Position numbers and translations under genes: made by a program. A stretch of 64,000 nucleotides of DNA, taken from NCBI GenBank assembly GCA_036703985.1, contig DATNQN010000108.1, positions 62,001 to 126,000 on the forward strand, read 5' to 3'. Positions within the stretch are counted from its first letter, which is position 1. Each line of letters begins with the position of its first letter. Of the stretch, positions 9,328 to 20,192 are shown piece by piece. Under the pieces are notes generated by a model, which saw only the letters and a list, made by a program, of their open reading frames with translations, searched no databases and had not been told where the DNA came from. Origin of the DNA: Leptolyngbyaceae cyanobacterium. Its GTDB lineage: Bacteria; Cyanobacteriota; Cyanobacteriia; Cyanobacteriales; Aerosakkonemataceae.

Positions 9328-10110
9328 ATGACTAGGTTAAATCGCTTTCTGCCGCTCGCCCTTTTTTCGATGACCCTTGCCTCGGAACTATTCCTGAACT
9401 TAGCATTACCGAACGAGTTACAAGCACGGCCAGCTTCCGGTCATCCCACGTCTGACTCTCCCCAAACTACGCAACTCAGCGTCACTTTCGAGCCGCAGGG
9501 AGAAGGCAAACCGGATAACTCGGCAGGGGGAGCTTCTCGCAGTCCGGATGGCAAGATTTGTCCCCAAGATACCACGATTAGCCAAACATTTATTACACCC
9601 TTAATTCCCGTTAAAAACGAAGCATTAACAGTTGCCGCACATCCGACATTTTTGGTTTATATGCCGCCCACCTCTGCCAGAAAGGTATTTTTTAGTTTGC
9701 AGGATGAAAGCAAAAATAATCTTTACCAAAAAATATTACCAATTACGGGCGAATCGGGAATAATTAGCATTAAGCTGCCAACTGACGTACCGCCACTAGA
9801 AAAAGGCAAAAATTACAAGTGGTATTTTCAAGTTATGTGTCAAAACGCGCTGAGACCTGACAGCCCGGGAATCGAGGCGCAAATCAAACGAGTGGAGTCT
9901 GTTTCAGCGTTGAGTAGTAATTTAGACAAAATCGGCTCGCTCGAACAGGCAGCCGTCTACGGCAAAAATGGTATTTGGTACGATACTTTAGCAACCTTAG
10001 CGGATTTAAGAAGAAGCCAACCTGAAAATACTGCCTATACAACTAATTGGCAACAAATTTTAAAATCGGTTGGATTAGAAGCGATCGCAAAAGAACCACT
10101 TTTGCCATAA
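9328..10110 (+). CDS. DUF928 family secreted protein
   Basis: A 260-aa protein with an N-terminal signal peptide (about residues 1-33). The conserved DUF928 body follows: a strand-rich segment (PTFLVYMPPTSARKVFF) and the typical KNYKWYFQVMC motif, then a helical C-terminus. DUF928 is a cyanobacterial family of unknown function that repeatedly occurs next to CHASE2, CHAT and TPS genes. It is exported, so it probably acts with the CHASE2 sensors whose sensing domains face the same compartment. The next gene begins about 60 bases downstream on the same strand, suggesting one transcript. GAGG lies 12 bases before the ATG. Confidence 0.85.
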   Translation: MTRLNRFLPLALFSMTLASELFLNLALPNELQARPASGHPTSDSPQTTQLSVTFEPQGEGKPDNSAGGASRSPDGKICPQDTTISQTFITPLIPVKNEALTVAAHPTFLVYMPPTSARKVFFSLQDESKNNLYQKILPITGESGIISIKLPTDVPPLEKGKNYKWYFQVMCQNALRPDSPGIEAQIKRVESVSALSSNLDKIGSLEQAAVYGKNGIWYDTLATLADLRRSQPENTAYTTNWQQILKSVGLEAIAKEPLLP

Positions 10111-10168
10111 AACCTATATCCTTGGTGCATTGGGAATCTACACGAACAAACAAGTTGCTCGGATCGAA

Positions 10169-13100
10169 ATGCTAAAGCAATGGCTTGGCGCTTTAATTAT
10201 CGCACCTACCGTAGCGGGGTTAGTCATTGCTGCTAATGCAGTAGGACTATTTCAAATGCTAGAATGGGCAACTCTCGATCAATATTTTCGCTTGCGTCCT
10301 CGCGAACCTATTGACCATCGAATTGCGATCGTCACGATTAACGAATCAGACATCCAAAAAATCGGCAAATGGCCGATTCCCGATGGCGTTTTAGCCCAAG
10401 CGATCGATAACCTAAAAGCACGCCAGCCAAAAGCGATTGGTTTAGACCTTTACCGAGATTTACAAGTACCACCTGGTTCTGAACGATTAATTCAAACCTT
10501 TAAATCCACCCCAAACTTGATCGGCGTTGAAAAAAAAGTTGGAGATACGGTTGCACCTTCACCAACTTTAAAAAAACTAGGTCAAGTTGCCCTCGCCGAT
10601 TTAGTGTTAGATGCAGATGGCAAAGTGCGCCGGGGATTAATGTCAATTAAAACTGATGAAGGTCAAACTAGATTAAGTTTGAGCGCCCATCTCAGTTTAA
10701 TGTATTTAGAATCGAAAGGAATTTCTTTGCGAAGAATCGATACTACTTCGACAGAGAAAAAAAAGGGAATAAGTAAATTAGGATTAGGTAAAGCCGTCTT
10801 CGTACCTTTAACGGGAAACGATGGCGGCTATGTGGGCGCTAATTCTGGTGGCTATCAAGTTTTGTTGAACTTTCGCGGAGATTTAGACAGTTTTAATACC
10901 ATATCCCTAGCCGATGTTTTAGACAATAGAATTGGTAATCAAATAGAAGGAAAAATAGTTTTAATTGGGGCAACTGGACAAAGCCTTAATGACTTATTTC
11001 TCACTCCTTATAGCAGCAATATATTCAGCAGTCCCCAGCGAACACCAGGCGTAGTTATTCACGCTAACTTAATCAGTCAAACATTAAGCGCGTCACTCGA
11101 TGGACGACCTTTAATTAAAGTTTGGCCAGAATTACTAGAATGGCTGTGGATTTTTTTTTGGTCTGGATGTGGCGCAACTTCAGGATTGATTTTTGCTCAT
11201 AAGCGATGGACGGTTGTCAGTATTTTATTACTAGGATGCGCTCTGCTGGGGATTTCTTATCTAACTTTTTTAATTGGCTGGTGGATTCCGGTAGTTGCTC
11301 CAATGTTAGCTTTAATTGGTGCTGGTGCTGGCAACACCGGTTATATTCTGGTTACCAACTTGCGGCTTTACCATAAAAAATTAGAAGATTATTCGCGCCA
11401 CTTAGAAGAAAAAGTAAAAGCCCGCACTAAAGAATTAGAACAGCAAAAAAACCACTTACAAATCCAAACAATTGAACTCGCTCAAGCCAAAGAAACAGCC
11501 ATTGCTGCCAGCGCTGCTAAAAGCAGTTTTTTAGCCAATATGAGTCACGAATTGCGTACTCCTCTGAACGCTATTTTAGGGTTTACGCAATTAATGAGTC
11601 ACGATCCTTCTTTATCCGAAGAAAACCTAGAGTACATAGAAATTATCAATTCTAGCGGAGAGCATTTATTGGGATTGATTAACGATGTACTAGAAATGTC
11701 AAAAATCGAAGCGGGGCGGCAGGAAATTAAAGAAAATGATTTTAATTTATATCGACTATTGGAAAATTTAAAGGAAATGCTGCGACTGAAAGCCGAAGAA
11801 AAAGGTTTGCAGTTAATTTTTGAAATTGCCCAGAACGTACCGCACTACATTAAAACAGATGAAAAAAAATTACGGCAAATTTTGATTAACTTGCTGGGAA
11901 ATGGCATTAAATTTACCCAGTTTGGTTATGTTAAATTACAAGTAAAAATAGACTTTACCAGCATAAACCATAAAATAGAAAATCACAAAAACGGCCAAGG
12001 TAATGCTCGTATCCGTTTAATATTCGCTGTAGAAGATACGGGTGCTGGAATAGCAGAAAATGAACTTCACCTATTATTTGAAACTTTTGCACAGACAGAA
12101 ACAGGTCGTCAATCCGGACAAGGAACTGGTTTAGGTTTAGCGATCAGTCGCAAATTAGTGCAATTAATGGGGGGAGATATTTCGATTAAGAGTGGTTTAG
12201 GAAAAGGTACGACATTTACTTTTGATATTCTAGTTGCGCTGACCGATACAGATGAAAATTTAATTTTACAGCTTACCCAAAGACCGATCGCCCTAGAACC
12301 AGGCCAACCCGATTATCGCATCTTGGTCGTGGATGAGGTAAAGGAAACTCGTCAATTGATGGTAAGACTCCTCACCCCGGTTGGGTTCCAAGTAAGAGAA
12401 GCTATTCATGGTGAAGATGCGATCGCCCTTTCGGAAAGTTGGCAACCTCACTCGATCTGGATCGGGATGCCAATGTCCGGAATAGATGGATATGAAGCGA
12501 TCCGAAAGATCGCAGCCACCGCTCGAACTCAACCGATCAAGATCGTCGCGCTCACCACCCGCGCTTCAGCAGAAGAGATAAATCGTCTGTCGTCAGTTGG
12601 TTGCGATGATTTTGTCAGCCATCCTTTTCAAGAACAGGAGATTTTTGCCAAAATGTCCCAACATTTAGGTGTGCGTTACTTATATGAAATGCCGGAGGAA
12701 AGAGAACCAAACAACGGCTGTTCTAAAATTGAGATCGAACCCTCACAACCCGTACCGCAATCGAACAATTATTCATCTTCTGAAGTGGATGAAATGCCGC
12801 TCGATTGGTATGAAGACCTAAATTATGCAGCTTCTCAAGGTGACGATATTTTGATTTATCAACTAATCGAACAAATTCCTCAATCAAATAGTACTTTGGC
12901 TAATCGATTAACCGAACTTACCTATAATTTCTATTTTCAACAAATTTTAGAATTAACTCAACTAAAAATTCCCAGTCTTCAAAATACCTTATCAACCGTG
13001 ACATTAATAAAAAGTGACGGGGAACTTCACTTAGAAAGTAAAGAAAAAGAAAGTCTCAAACCCCTTCTAGCAACGAATAATTCTGTTACTACTCCTTGCT

Positions 13101-14557
13101 TTGCAAGTCATACCGAAACATTGGCTGAATCAAGCCAATTTTATCCTGCCAACTTTGACTATAGCAGCATCGAACCAGAAGCAACTAAAAATCAAGATAG
13201 TTTGGCTAAAATTCTCGTGGTTGACGATCTAGCGGAAAACCTACGCCTTTTGTCTAGTATACTCAGCCAAAAAGGTTATCAAGTTGAAGCATTCCTCGAT
13301 GGCATAACCGCTTTAAATGCAGCCAAAATCAACCCACCAGATTTGATTTTACTCGATATTAATATGCCTAAAATGGATGGTTATCAAGTTTGTAAAAATT
13401 TAAAAGAAAGTCCCCAAACTAATCAAATACCAGTAATATTTATTAGCGCGATGAATGAAGTAAATGATAAGGTGAAAGCTTTTAAAATGGGGGGAGCGGA
13501 TTATATTAATAAGCCATTCCAAATTGAAGAAGTATTGGCTAGAGTAGAAAACCACTTAACTATTAGTCGGTTACAAAAACAATTAGTTTTTCAAAACGAA
13601 AACCTGCAAAAAGAGGTAGTTAATCGGATTTTGGCAGAGGAAGCATTGCGACTATCAGAATCCAAAGAACGGGAAAAAGCGCAACAACTATCTCAAGCTA
13701 TTCAACAGTTAACTCAAGCTCAAGCAAAATTAGTGCAGCAGGAAAAAATGTCTAGCTTGGGTCAATTAGTAGCTGGAATCGCTCACGAAATAAACAATCC
13801 AGTGAACTTTATTCACGCTAATTTAGACCATCTTCATAATTATAATCAAGAATTGCTTAACTTGTTGCATTTATATCAAAATCATTTTCCGGATATACCT
13901 GCCGAAATTTCCAATCAAATCGAAACAATTGATATCAAATTTTTGGTAGAAGACCTCACGAAAATATTAAATTCTATGAAGGTGGGAACTCAGCGCATTG
14001 TGGAAATCGTGAAGTCGTTGCGAACGTTTTCTCGCTTGGATGAATCAGAAGTAAAATCAGTAGATATTCATGAAGGTATAAACAGTACTTTAATGATCTT
14101 AGAGCATCGACTGAAATCTCAAACAGACAAATTATCAATAGAAGTAATCAAAGAATATGGTAATTTACCAAAAATAGAATGCTATGCAGGGCAACTCAAT
14201 CAGGTATTTATGAATATTATTGCTAATGGAATAGATGCTCTAGAAGAGCGCAAACGCCGTAAAGATTATGGAAATTGGAAACCACAAATTCGCGTTCGTA
14301 CAGAAGTTTTGAGCGATCGAAAAGTGGGGATTTACATTACTGATAATGGAGTAGGTATGACAGAAGAAATCCGGCGAAGATTATTCGATCCTTTCTTTAC
14401 TACCAAAGATGTAGGTAAAGGTACTGGATTGGGAATGTCGATTAGCTATCAAATTGCCGTTGATAAGCATGGAGGAGAAATTCGTTGCGTATCTGCACCG
14501 GGACAAGGGACAATGTTTGCGATCGAAATACCGATCGCGCAAATCGGCACTCAATAA
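10169..14557 (+). CDS. CHASE2 hybrid histidine kinase with two kinase modules and a degenerate receiver
   Basis: A 1462-aa membrane sensor kinase. Order: N-terminal membrane helix, extracytoplasmic CHASE2 domain (about 12-320), three membrane helices (about 325-400), coiled coil, HisKA with His460 in SHELRTP, HATPase, receiver 1 (about 710-830), linker, receiver 2 with Asp1063 in LLDINMP, coiled coil, second HisKA with His1206 in AHEINNP and second HATPase ending GKGTGLGM. Receiver 1 has Gly766 where the phosphorylated Asp belongs and His instead of the conserved Lys before Pro-Phe, so it cannot take phosphate in the usual way. The frame also allows a TTG start at 10130 (13 residues longer); neither start has a good Shine-Dalgarno, and I prefer the ATG. 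It probably responds to an envelope signal together with its neighbours. Confidence 0.92.
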   Translation: MLKQWLGALIIAPTVAGLVIAANAVGLFQMLEWATLDQYFRLRPREPIDHRIAIVTINESDIQKIGKWPIPDGVLAQAIDNLKARQPKAIGLDLYRDLQVPPGSERLIQTFKSTPNLIGVEKKVGDTVAPSPTLKKLGQVALADLVLDADGKVRRGLMSIKTDEGQTRLSLSAHLSLMYLESKGISLRRIDTTSTEKKKGISKLGLGKAVFVPLTGNDGGYVGANSGGYQVLLNFRGDLDSFNTISLADVLDNRIGNQIEGKIVLIGATGQSLNDLFLTPYSSNIFSSPQRTPGVVIHANLISQTLSASLDGRPLIKVWPELLEWLWIFFWSGCGATSGLIFAHKRWTVVSILLLGCALLGISYLTFLIGWWIPVVAPMLALIGAGAGNTGYILVTNLRLYHKKLEDYSRHLEEKVKARTKELEQQKNHLQIQTIELAQAKETAIAASAAKSSFLANMSHELRTPLNAILGFTQLMSHDPSLSEENLEYIEIINSSGEHLLGLINDVLEMSKIEAGRQEIKENDFNLYRLLENLKEMLRLKAEEKGLQLIFEIAQNVPHYIKTDEKKLRQILINLLGNGIKFTQFGYVKLQVKIDFTSINHKIENHKNGQGNARIRLIFAVEDTGAGIAENELHLLFETFAQTETGRQSGQGTGLGLAISRKLVQLMGGDISIKSGLGKGTTFTFDILVALTDTDENLILQLTQRPIALEPGQPDYRILVVDEVKETRQLMVRLLTPVGFQVREAIHGEDAIALSESWQPHSIWIGMPMSGIDGYEAIRKIAATARTQPIKIVALTTRASAEEINRLSSVGCDDFVSHPFQEQEIFAKMSQHLGVRYLYEMPEEREPNNGCSKIEIEPSQPVPQSNNYSSSEVDEMPLDWYEDLNYAASQGDDILIYQLIEQIPQSNSTLANRLTELTYNFYFQQILELTQLKIPSLQNTLSTVTLIKSDGELHLESKEKESLKPLLATNNSVTTPCFASHTETLAESSQFYPANFDYSSIEPEATKNQDSLAKILVVDDLAENLRLLSSILSQKGYQVEAFLDGITALNAAKINPPDLILLDINMPKMDGYQVCKNLKESPQTNQIPVIFISAMNEVNDKVKAFKMGGADYINKPFQIEEVLARVENHLTISRLQKQLVFQNENLQKEVVNRILAEEALRLSESKEREKAQQLSQAIQQLTQAQAKLVQQEKMSSLGQLVAGIAHEINNPVNFIHANLDHLHNYNQELLNLLHLYQNHFPDIPAEISNQIETIDIKFLVEDLTKILNSMKVGTQRIVEIVKSLRTFSRLDESEVKSVDIHEGINSTLMILEHRLKSQTDKLSIEVIKEYGNLPKIECYAGQLNQVFMNIIANGIDALEERKRRKDYGNWKPQIRVRTEVLSDRKVGIYITDNGVGMTEEIRRRLFDPFFTTKDVGKGTGLGMSISYQIAVDKHGGEIRCVSAPGQGTMFAIEIPIAQIGTQ

Positions 14558-14709
14558 TTAGTTAATTGCGACTAGTAATTAGTACTTATACTTTTTTAAT
14601 CTTTCTATAGATAGAAGTAAAAAAAATGGGTAAGAAGCTAGATTAAACCAGCTACCGTCAAATCGAATTTTTGTACAAAAAACTTTATCACCGAATGCTA
14701 AAATAGCAA

Positions 14710-17481
14710 ATGAAGTGTGACATCTATCAAGTCGGCGGCAGTTTAAAAAGTGATGCTCCCACCTATGTGGAGCGACAAGCAGATGAGCAAATTTACCAAG
14801 CTTTAAAACAAGGTGATTTTTGTTATGTCCTCAACTGTCGGCAAATGGGTAAGTCTTCCCTGTTAGTGAGGACTAAGCATCGTCTAGAACAAGAAGGTTT
14901 TAAATGTACGACAGTCGATATGACTAATATCGGCAGTGAAAATATCACCCCTTCTCAATGGTACAAGGGAGTGATTGCCGATTTATCTTCGGGATTTAAA
15001 CTCTTAGGAAAATTCAACTTAAAAACTTGGTGGCAAGAGCAAGAAGGTATTCCTTTACCTCAAAGATTGAGCCGCTTTATTTCGGAAATATTATTAGTAC
15101 AATTTAGCGAAGAAAAAATATATATATTTATTGATGAAATAGATAGTATTCTCAGCTTGGGTTTTCCAGTTGATGACTTTTTTGCTTTGATTCGCTTTTT
15201 TTATAACCAAAGAGCGATCGATCCCGAATTCAACCGAATTACATTTGCCATATTTGGAGTTGCCACACCAGCCGATTTGATTCAAGATAAAAATCGCACT
15301 CCCTTCAATATCGGTCAAGCAATTGAATTAGATGGGTTTTCTTTAGAACAAGTTCAACCTTTAACCCAAGGATTAGAAGTAGAAAATGTTAACTCAAATG
15401 CGATTATTAAAGAGATTTTAAATTGGACGGAAGGACAGCCATTTCTTACCCAGAAAATCTGCCAATTAGTACTAAATTATAGTAAAGAAACCGTGAGTGG
15501 AATGCTAAGAGTTCCGCCCGGTACAGAATCTTTTTGGGTAGAAAGTATAGTCAGAACGCGACTGGTTGATAAGTGGGAATTCCAAGACGAACCACAGCAT
15601 TTACGGACAATTCGCGATCGCATTTTAGCCAACGAGTTAATTGCCGGACGCTTACTGGGAATTTATCAACAAGTCCTCGCCGGGGAGGAAGTGGGAGTAA
15701 ATGACAGCCGAGAACATATTGAACTAGTACTATCCGGTTTGGTGCGTAACGACCGGGGAAAGCTGAAAGTAAAAAACCGTATTTATCAAGCCGTATTTAA
15801 TCTTGAATGGGTAGCAAAACAACTAGAAAATCTACGTCCCTACGCTCAAAACTTCCAAGCTTGGATGACCTCCGCACAGCAAGACGAATCTCATCTTTTG
15901 CGGGGCATTGCATTGCAAAGTGCCCTGAATTGGGCAGAAAACAAAAAGCTATCCGATCTGGATTATCGTTTTTTAGCTGCCAGTCAAACACTTGCCAAAC
16001 GAGAAGTTGAAATTTATTTAGCTGCGGAAAAACAAGCTAGAAGACTAGAAAGAGAAAAAGCACAATTTGCTTTACAATCTGCCCAACAAGCTCATCAAAT
16101 ATTGGCAAAAGCCCGCAAAAATGCCAAACAAAACTCTCAAAATATCAGGTTAGCTAAAGGTTGGATCGCGAGTATTGCGGGTATAGTTGCCAGTTCGGTG
16201 ATTATTCTGCGCTTGACGGGACTATTGCAGGGCATGGAGTGGAACGTATTAGATCGATTTTTTCAAGCGCGTCCTATAGCGCGGATAGAAACTCGGATCG
16301 CGATCGTTACTATTGATGATTCGGATATTAGCAGAATCGGTCAGTATCCGCTTTCCGATCGGGTATTGGCTACTGCCATAGAGACAATAAAAACCTATAA
16401 GCCAAGAGCAATCGGGTTGGATTTGTATCGAGATTTACCCGTGCAGCCGGGAGAACGCCAATTAGCCGAAGTGTTTAGAAATACTCCTAATTTAATCGGT
16501 ACTCAAAAAGTTGTAGGTAGCAAAATTCCCCCACCACCAGTATTAGCGCAATTAGATCGGGTGGGCTTTGCCGATCAGGTGTTGGATGGAGATGGGAAAG
16601 TGCGCCGCGCCTTGCTTTCCGTGCAACCACCGGGCGGTACGTTACACCTAAATCTCGGTTTGCGACTAGCCCTTACCTACCTAGAAGCAGAAGGAATTAC
16701 CCCACAAGACGTTCCCTATCATCCCCATCAAAGGCGTTTGGGTAAAGCATTAATAGTTCCCTTTCAATCTAACGATGGCGGTTATGTAAGGGCTGATGCA
16801 GGGGGGTATCAAGTTTTACTTAATTTTCACGGTACTAGAGAAAGTTTCGAGACTTTTTCGATGTCCGATTTGTTGGCAAATCAAATTCCGCCAGAAAAAC
16901 TGCGCGATCGCATTGTTTTGATCGGATCGATCGCCGATAGCGTCAACGATTTATTTCAAACTCCCTACAGCAGCCGAATTTTTGGCCCTGCCAAACAAAT
17001 GGCAGGAGTAACCATTCATGCCAATATCGCCAGCCAAATTTTGAGCGCCGCTTTAGATGGGCGTCCCATGCTGCAAGTTTGGTCGGAAGCATCCGAGTGG
17101 CTGTGGATTTTATTTTGGTGCGGCATCGGGGCAGCCTTAGCTTGGCTGGTCAAAAATTCAAAATTGGTTGTAATTTTAGTACTCGTGGTCGAAGGAGGAT
17201 TAATTGCGATCGCTTTTTTTGCCTTTTTACAAGGTTGGTGGATTCCGGTGATTCCGCCATTAATTGGGTTAGCAATATCTGCAATTACTCTGCCGATCGT
17301 CACTGCCAAACAATTAGAACGAATTCAACTCGGTTTGACCCTCAAATACTTAATCACCGTTTCCAAACAGCAACCAGCCGCCGGACAAATAGCCATTGAA
17401 TATCTCAAGCTATCGGAAACTCCCGAAAATCAGGTATTAATCGATCGGATGTGGCAGGAATTTTACTTAGAGAATGGGTAG
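14710..17481 (+). CDS. AAA-like domain protein fused to CHASE2
   Basis: A 923-aa protein. The N-terminal part (about 1-370) is the cyanobacterial AAA-like P-loop domain, with the phosphate-binding loop CRQMGKSS at residues 43-50 and IFIDEID as Walker B. A basic coiled-coil segment (about 435-480) is followed by a membrane helix, a CHASE2 domain (about 520-790) and three membrane helices near 795-880. The CHASE2 part is clearly paralogous to that of the upstream kinase (shared [10 protein letters not shown] and NDGGYV motifs), but the kinase is replaced by an N-terminal ATPase. It may be the second sensor of the same system, coupling an envelope signal to the ATPase. It lies 152 bases after the kinase. 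Confidence 0.9.
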   Translation: MKCDIYQVGGSLKSDAPTYVERQADEQIYQALKQGDFCYVLNCRQMGKSSLLVRTKHRLEQEGFKCTTVDMTNIGSENITPSQWYKGVIADLSSGFKLLGKFNLKTWWQEQEGIPLPQRLSRFISEILLVQFSEEKIYIFIDEIDSILSLGFPVDDFFALIRFFYNQRAIDPEFNRITFAIFGVATPADLIQDKNRTPFNIGQAIELDGFSLEQVQPLTQGLEVENVNSNAIIKEILNWTEGQPFLTQKICQLVLNYSKETVSGMLRVPPGTESFWVESIVRTRLVDKWEFQDEPQHLRTIRDRILANELIAGRLLGIYQQVLAGEEVGVNDSREHIELVLSGLVRNDRGKLKVKNRIYQAVFNLEWVAKQLENLRPYAQNFQAWMTSAQQDESHLLRGIALQSALNWAENKKLSDLDYRFLAASQTLAKREVEIYLAAEKQARRLEREKAQFALQSAQQAHQILAKARKNAKQNSQNIRLAKGWIASIAGIVASSVIILRLTGLLQGMEWNVLDRFFQARPIARIETRIAIVTIDDSDISRIGQYPLSDRVLATAIETIKTYKPRAIGLDLYRDLPVQPGERQLAEVFRNTPNLIGTQKVVGSKIPPPPVLAQLDRVGFADQVLDGDGKVRRALLSVQPPGGTLHLNLGLRLALTYLEAEGITPQDVPYHPHQRRLGKALIVPFQSNDGGYVRADAGGYQVLLNFHGTRESFETFSMSDLLANQIPPEKLRDRIVLIGSIADSVNDLFQTPYSSRIFGPAKQMAGVTIHANIASQILSAALDGRPMLQVWSEASEWLWILFWCGIGAALAWLVKNSKLVVILVLVVEGGLIAIAFFAFLQGWWIPVIPPLIGLAISAITLPIVTAKQLERIQLGLTLKYLITVSKQQPAAGQIAIEYLKLSETPENQVLIDRMWQEFYLENG

Positions 17482-18247
17482 TGGTGAGATGCGATCGCGA
17501 TCGTGCCTTAACTGCTAGTTTACCGATTTGACGGGTGAAAGTAGAAATTGAACCGTAATCAGAACCCGATAAATTTACTTAAGTGCGATCGCTTAATTTC
17601 GAGAACAATAGTTTCTTGCAATTATCTAGGTGAAATTAAGTAAAATTAGAAAAGCTATATTAATTATTACTTACGTAACAGGAATTTGTCAAGAAATGTT
17701 GTGGTGATTTTCACTGAAAATTCATTCAGTCTTAGCTTAATTTTTAAGTATTTTTGGGATTAAAAGCGTTGATTACCAGCAATTTGGCTGATTTTTTTTC
17801 GTATATTGGCAGTATTTTTCTGTATCTTTAGATGTAAATTTTTGATGAAGACTTACTCAAATTGTTGACCTGACCAATCTGGATATGCCAATTTGTTTTT
17901 AGTAATGAAATTGAGATGAGCGGTAAACTACTGCAATAGCTAAATTTTAAAGATATTGATTTGGTAGTTTTTACTAGTTTTAAAATCATTGCCTATCGAA
18001 TTTTAAGTAGATCGAAAAGTTTTTCAAAAGCCTTTGGTATGAGCAATTTCTTATCCTAGCTCTACTTAACGAACTTCTGACAGAACGAGTATTTCAGACT
18101 AGCTCAAAAGAACTTACCATTTAGGGATCTTCACCTTCTAGCTTAGAGAAATCTGATAAAGTACCCGTTTTATCGTAAGTTTTCGGTGTACTGACTTTTA
18201 GAGGTTCGGTACTTTCAACCTTATAATTACTTGGAGAAATAGAAATT
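17482..18247 (+). other. Long upstream region of the first PEP-CTERM gene
   Basis: There is no credible gene in these 766 bases. The left part has HIP1-like GCGATCGC runs. From 17839 onward it aligns with the region upstream of the second PEP-CTERM gene (19970 onward). Near 18233-18236 GGAG precedes the ATG at 18248 by 11 bases, the same arrangement as in the second gene. The untranslated leader may be several hundred bases long. Confidence 0.6.
17839..17935 (+). promoter_or_regulatory. Shared PEP-CTERM upstream element, copy 1
   Basis: TTTTTGATGAAG (17839-17850), 12 bases, then TGTTGAC (17863-17869); 54 bases after the start of that box comes TGAGCGGTAAAC (17917). The same boxes with identical 12- and 54-base spacing occur upstream of the second PEP-CTERM gene, and the first two boxes with the same 12-base spacing upstream of the third. 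TTGAC inside the second box could be a -35 element. Confidence 0.65.
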
Positions 18248-19258
18248 ATGGCTTCTTTAACTACCCTACAAAAGTTATCGATCGTAACAGCGAGTGCAAT
18301 GTTTGTTGCGATGGGAGCAGTTAGTTCGGCACAAGCTTTCACTCTGAGTAATGGACCAGGAGACGGAACCCTAACCATAGGTGTAGATGGATATGGTTCT
18401 TTTGGCTCGGCTGTAGGATCGACTACTAGCAATGCTTATTACGATCCGATCGGTTCTGGAACTGGTGCTGGAACTTCCTTTGAGTCCGGTGTCGCTATTA
18501 GATTTGGTAATAGTGGACAAAGGAAATTCTTAACTAGTGGTTCAATAGGCGGCTCGGGGTATCTAGGAAATCCAACGGTCACGGGAACCAACACTTCAGC
18601 AAATAGTAGTTTCAATTATGGTGGTCTGCTGTTTAACTTAAATCAAATTCTCACACCAACTTATACAAATGGAGTACAAACTGGCTCGACATTAACCCAA
18701 ACTTACAATATTACTAATACCGCCAATACTAGCCTCAGCTTCGAGTTATTACGTTACCTAGATGGTGACTTGTACTTTGATGGTTCGTTAATTGACGGTG
18801 GTGGTAGGCTGGTAGCAAATGGAAGGGAAATTTTATTTGAAACCGATAGTGCTACTGGCTCCAATACTTCTACAACATTTGTTGGTATCTCAGCTGATGG
18901 AGGTACAATACCAGTTGTCAGCCGCTACGAAATAGATTCTTTTTCTGGTTTGCGTAGCAGGATTATCGCGGGCACGGCTTTAGATAGTACGATCCGAGGT
19001 GATGGATTAGATGCTGACGAATTTATTGATGCTGGTAACGGGTATGATGTGACTCTAGCTTTGAACAATCTATTTTCTTTGAGTGCAGGCGGAAGTACAA
19101 CTTATACCACCCGTACCTACTTTGGCGCAGGTACCCCTCAAAGTGTCGCCGATGTTCCCGAACCCGCTTCCACCTTGGGTCTGCTCGCTCTAGGCACAAT
19201 AGGTGCAGGTTCGATGCTGAAGCGCAAACAGCAAAAGAAAGCAACCCTCAAAGCATAA
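18248..19258 (+). CDS. PEP-CTERM sorting domain protein
   Basis: A 336-aa exported protein: signal peptide (about 1-30, ending SSAQA), a Gly/Ser/Thr-rich strand-forming body without recognisable enzyme motifs, and a C-terminal sorting signal beginning VPEP at residue 303, followed by a hydrophobic helix and a basic tail (KRKQQKK). PEP-CTERM proteins are processed by an exosortase and commonly accompany exopolysaccharide production; no exosortase gene is in the window. The signal peptide and tail are closely related to those of the gene at 20193, so the two are paralogues or share modules. The ribosome-binding site TTGGAG lies 11 bases before the ATG. Confidence 0.9.
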   Translation: MASLTTLQKLSIVTASAMFVAMGAVSSAQAFTLSNGPGDGTLTIGVDGYGSFGSAVGSTTSNAYYDPIGSGTGAGTSFESGVAIRFGNSGQRKFLTSGSIGGSGYLGNPTVTGTNTSANSSFNYGGLLFNLNQILTPTYTNGVQTGSTLTQTYNITNTANTSLSFELLRYLDGDLYFDGSLIDGGGRLVANGREILFETDSATGSNTSTTFVGISADGGTIPVVSRYEIDSFSGLRSRIIAGTALDSTIRGDGLDADEFIDAGNGYDVTLALNNLFSLSAGGSTTYTTRTYFGAGTPQSVADVPEPASTLGLLALGTIGAGSMLKRKQQKKATLKA

Positions 19259-19391
19259 CCTAGTTACCTGAACTGATTCAATTACAGAAGATCGGACTAA
19301 ATTTGCCATAAATCTGTCCGAGCAATCCAAGAAAACTCCGTGTTTTCCCAGTGGAAAGCGCGGCTATTTTTTTTGATGAAGCAGTAGTGCT

Positions 19392-19406
19392 AGAAACCCG
19401 GTTTCT
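19392..19406. repeat. AGAAACCCGGTTTCT palindrome, copy 2
   Basis: A single perfect 15-base unit of the dispersed palindrome also found doubled at 3709 and 39529 and, one base different in the middle, at 46678. Confidence 0.8.
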
Positions 19407-19969
19407 GAGGATTTTAAGCAATGAATTTAAAGATCTTCTGGGAAAAAAGCAGACTCCGTTGAGAAAGCCTTAGTGTTCTCTATTTCTATACAAGATGGCA
19501 AAACTTCCTGGAGGTCGTAATCTGGGGTGGTTGCGATCGCGATCGCGCACCTATCATGTAAAAAATGCCAGTTCCTAGTTACTTTCAAGAAACACATTCT
19601 AAAACCCTTATGGTTATTCAATTTCAGCTAATGGTGTTTCTTTCATTTATTGTAGGCGTGTAATCGCGCCCTTTGGGGCTCAGATCTTGCACCAAGCATA
19701 TAAACCGGGCTAATTAGTTATATTTTCGGAATATTCATCAAGCATTCTAGCAACCGTAAAAGCAGTTAAGGCATTCGGAACATTGCTGAAACTGTGATTA
19801 CTAGTTCCTTCTTCCCCTAGTCCCTCGCCTCTAGTCCCTCCCTATAGTAAGTATTTTACGCAATATGGCCGATCGGAAGACACGAATCTCAGCATTTTAG
19901 CTGAATTTAGATTTTATTTTGGCCGTATCTGGCTTTTTTTATCAATATTTTCCTCTATTTTTATATATT

Positions 19970-20066
19970 TTTTTGATGAAGTTGAATTCATACTGTTGAC
20001 TCTACTGATGTGCGTATGACAATCTGTTGTTAGTGATGAGATTCAAATGAGCGCCAAATTACCGAC
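19970..20066 (+). promoter_or_regulatory. Shared PEP-CTERM upstream element, copy 2
   Basis: TTTTTGATGAAG (19970-19981), 12 bases, TGTTGAC (19994-20000), then TGAGCGCCAAAT at 20048, exactly 54 bases after the start of the second box as in copy 1. Between the boxes and beyond them many further positions agree with copy 1 (for example CAATCTG against CAATTTG, and TTAGTGATGA against TTAGTAATGA). Confidence 0.65.
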
Positions 20067-20192
20067 ATAAGTTAAATTACACAAAATTTTAATGGGTGCT
20101 TTCTACTAACTAATAAAAAATTATCGGTAATCGCACGTACTTATAGATTCTTCCTGCTGTCAGCATTCATTTGTTTGGAGATGCTCGGAATA

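Larger units (their letters stand above)
19259..20192. other. Intergenic region between the two PEP-CTERM genes
   Basis: About 930 bases without a credible gene. It holds a palindromic repeat at 19392, a lone TTTTTGATGAAG box (19370-19381) without its partner box, HIP1-like runs near 19535-19550, and from 19970 the conserved upstream element of the second PEP-CTERM gene. A 64-codon minus-strand frame at 19427-19621 has no ribosome-binding site and no protein-like features. Confidence 0.55.

Noticed and set aside
19427-19621. 64-codon minus-strand frame between the PEP-CTERM genes
   Set aside because: No ribosome-binding site; includes HIP1-like runs; no recognisable features.
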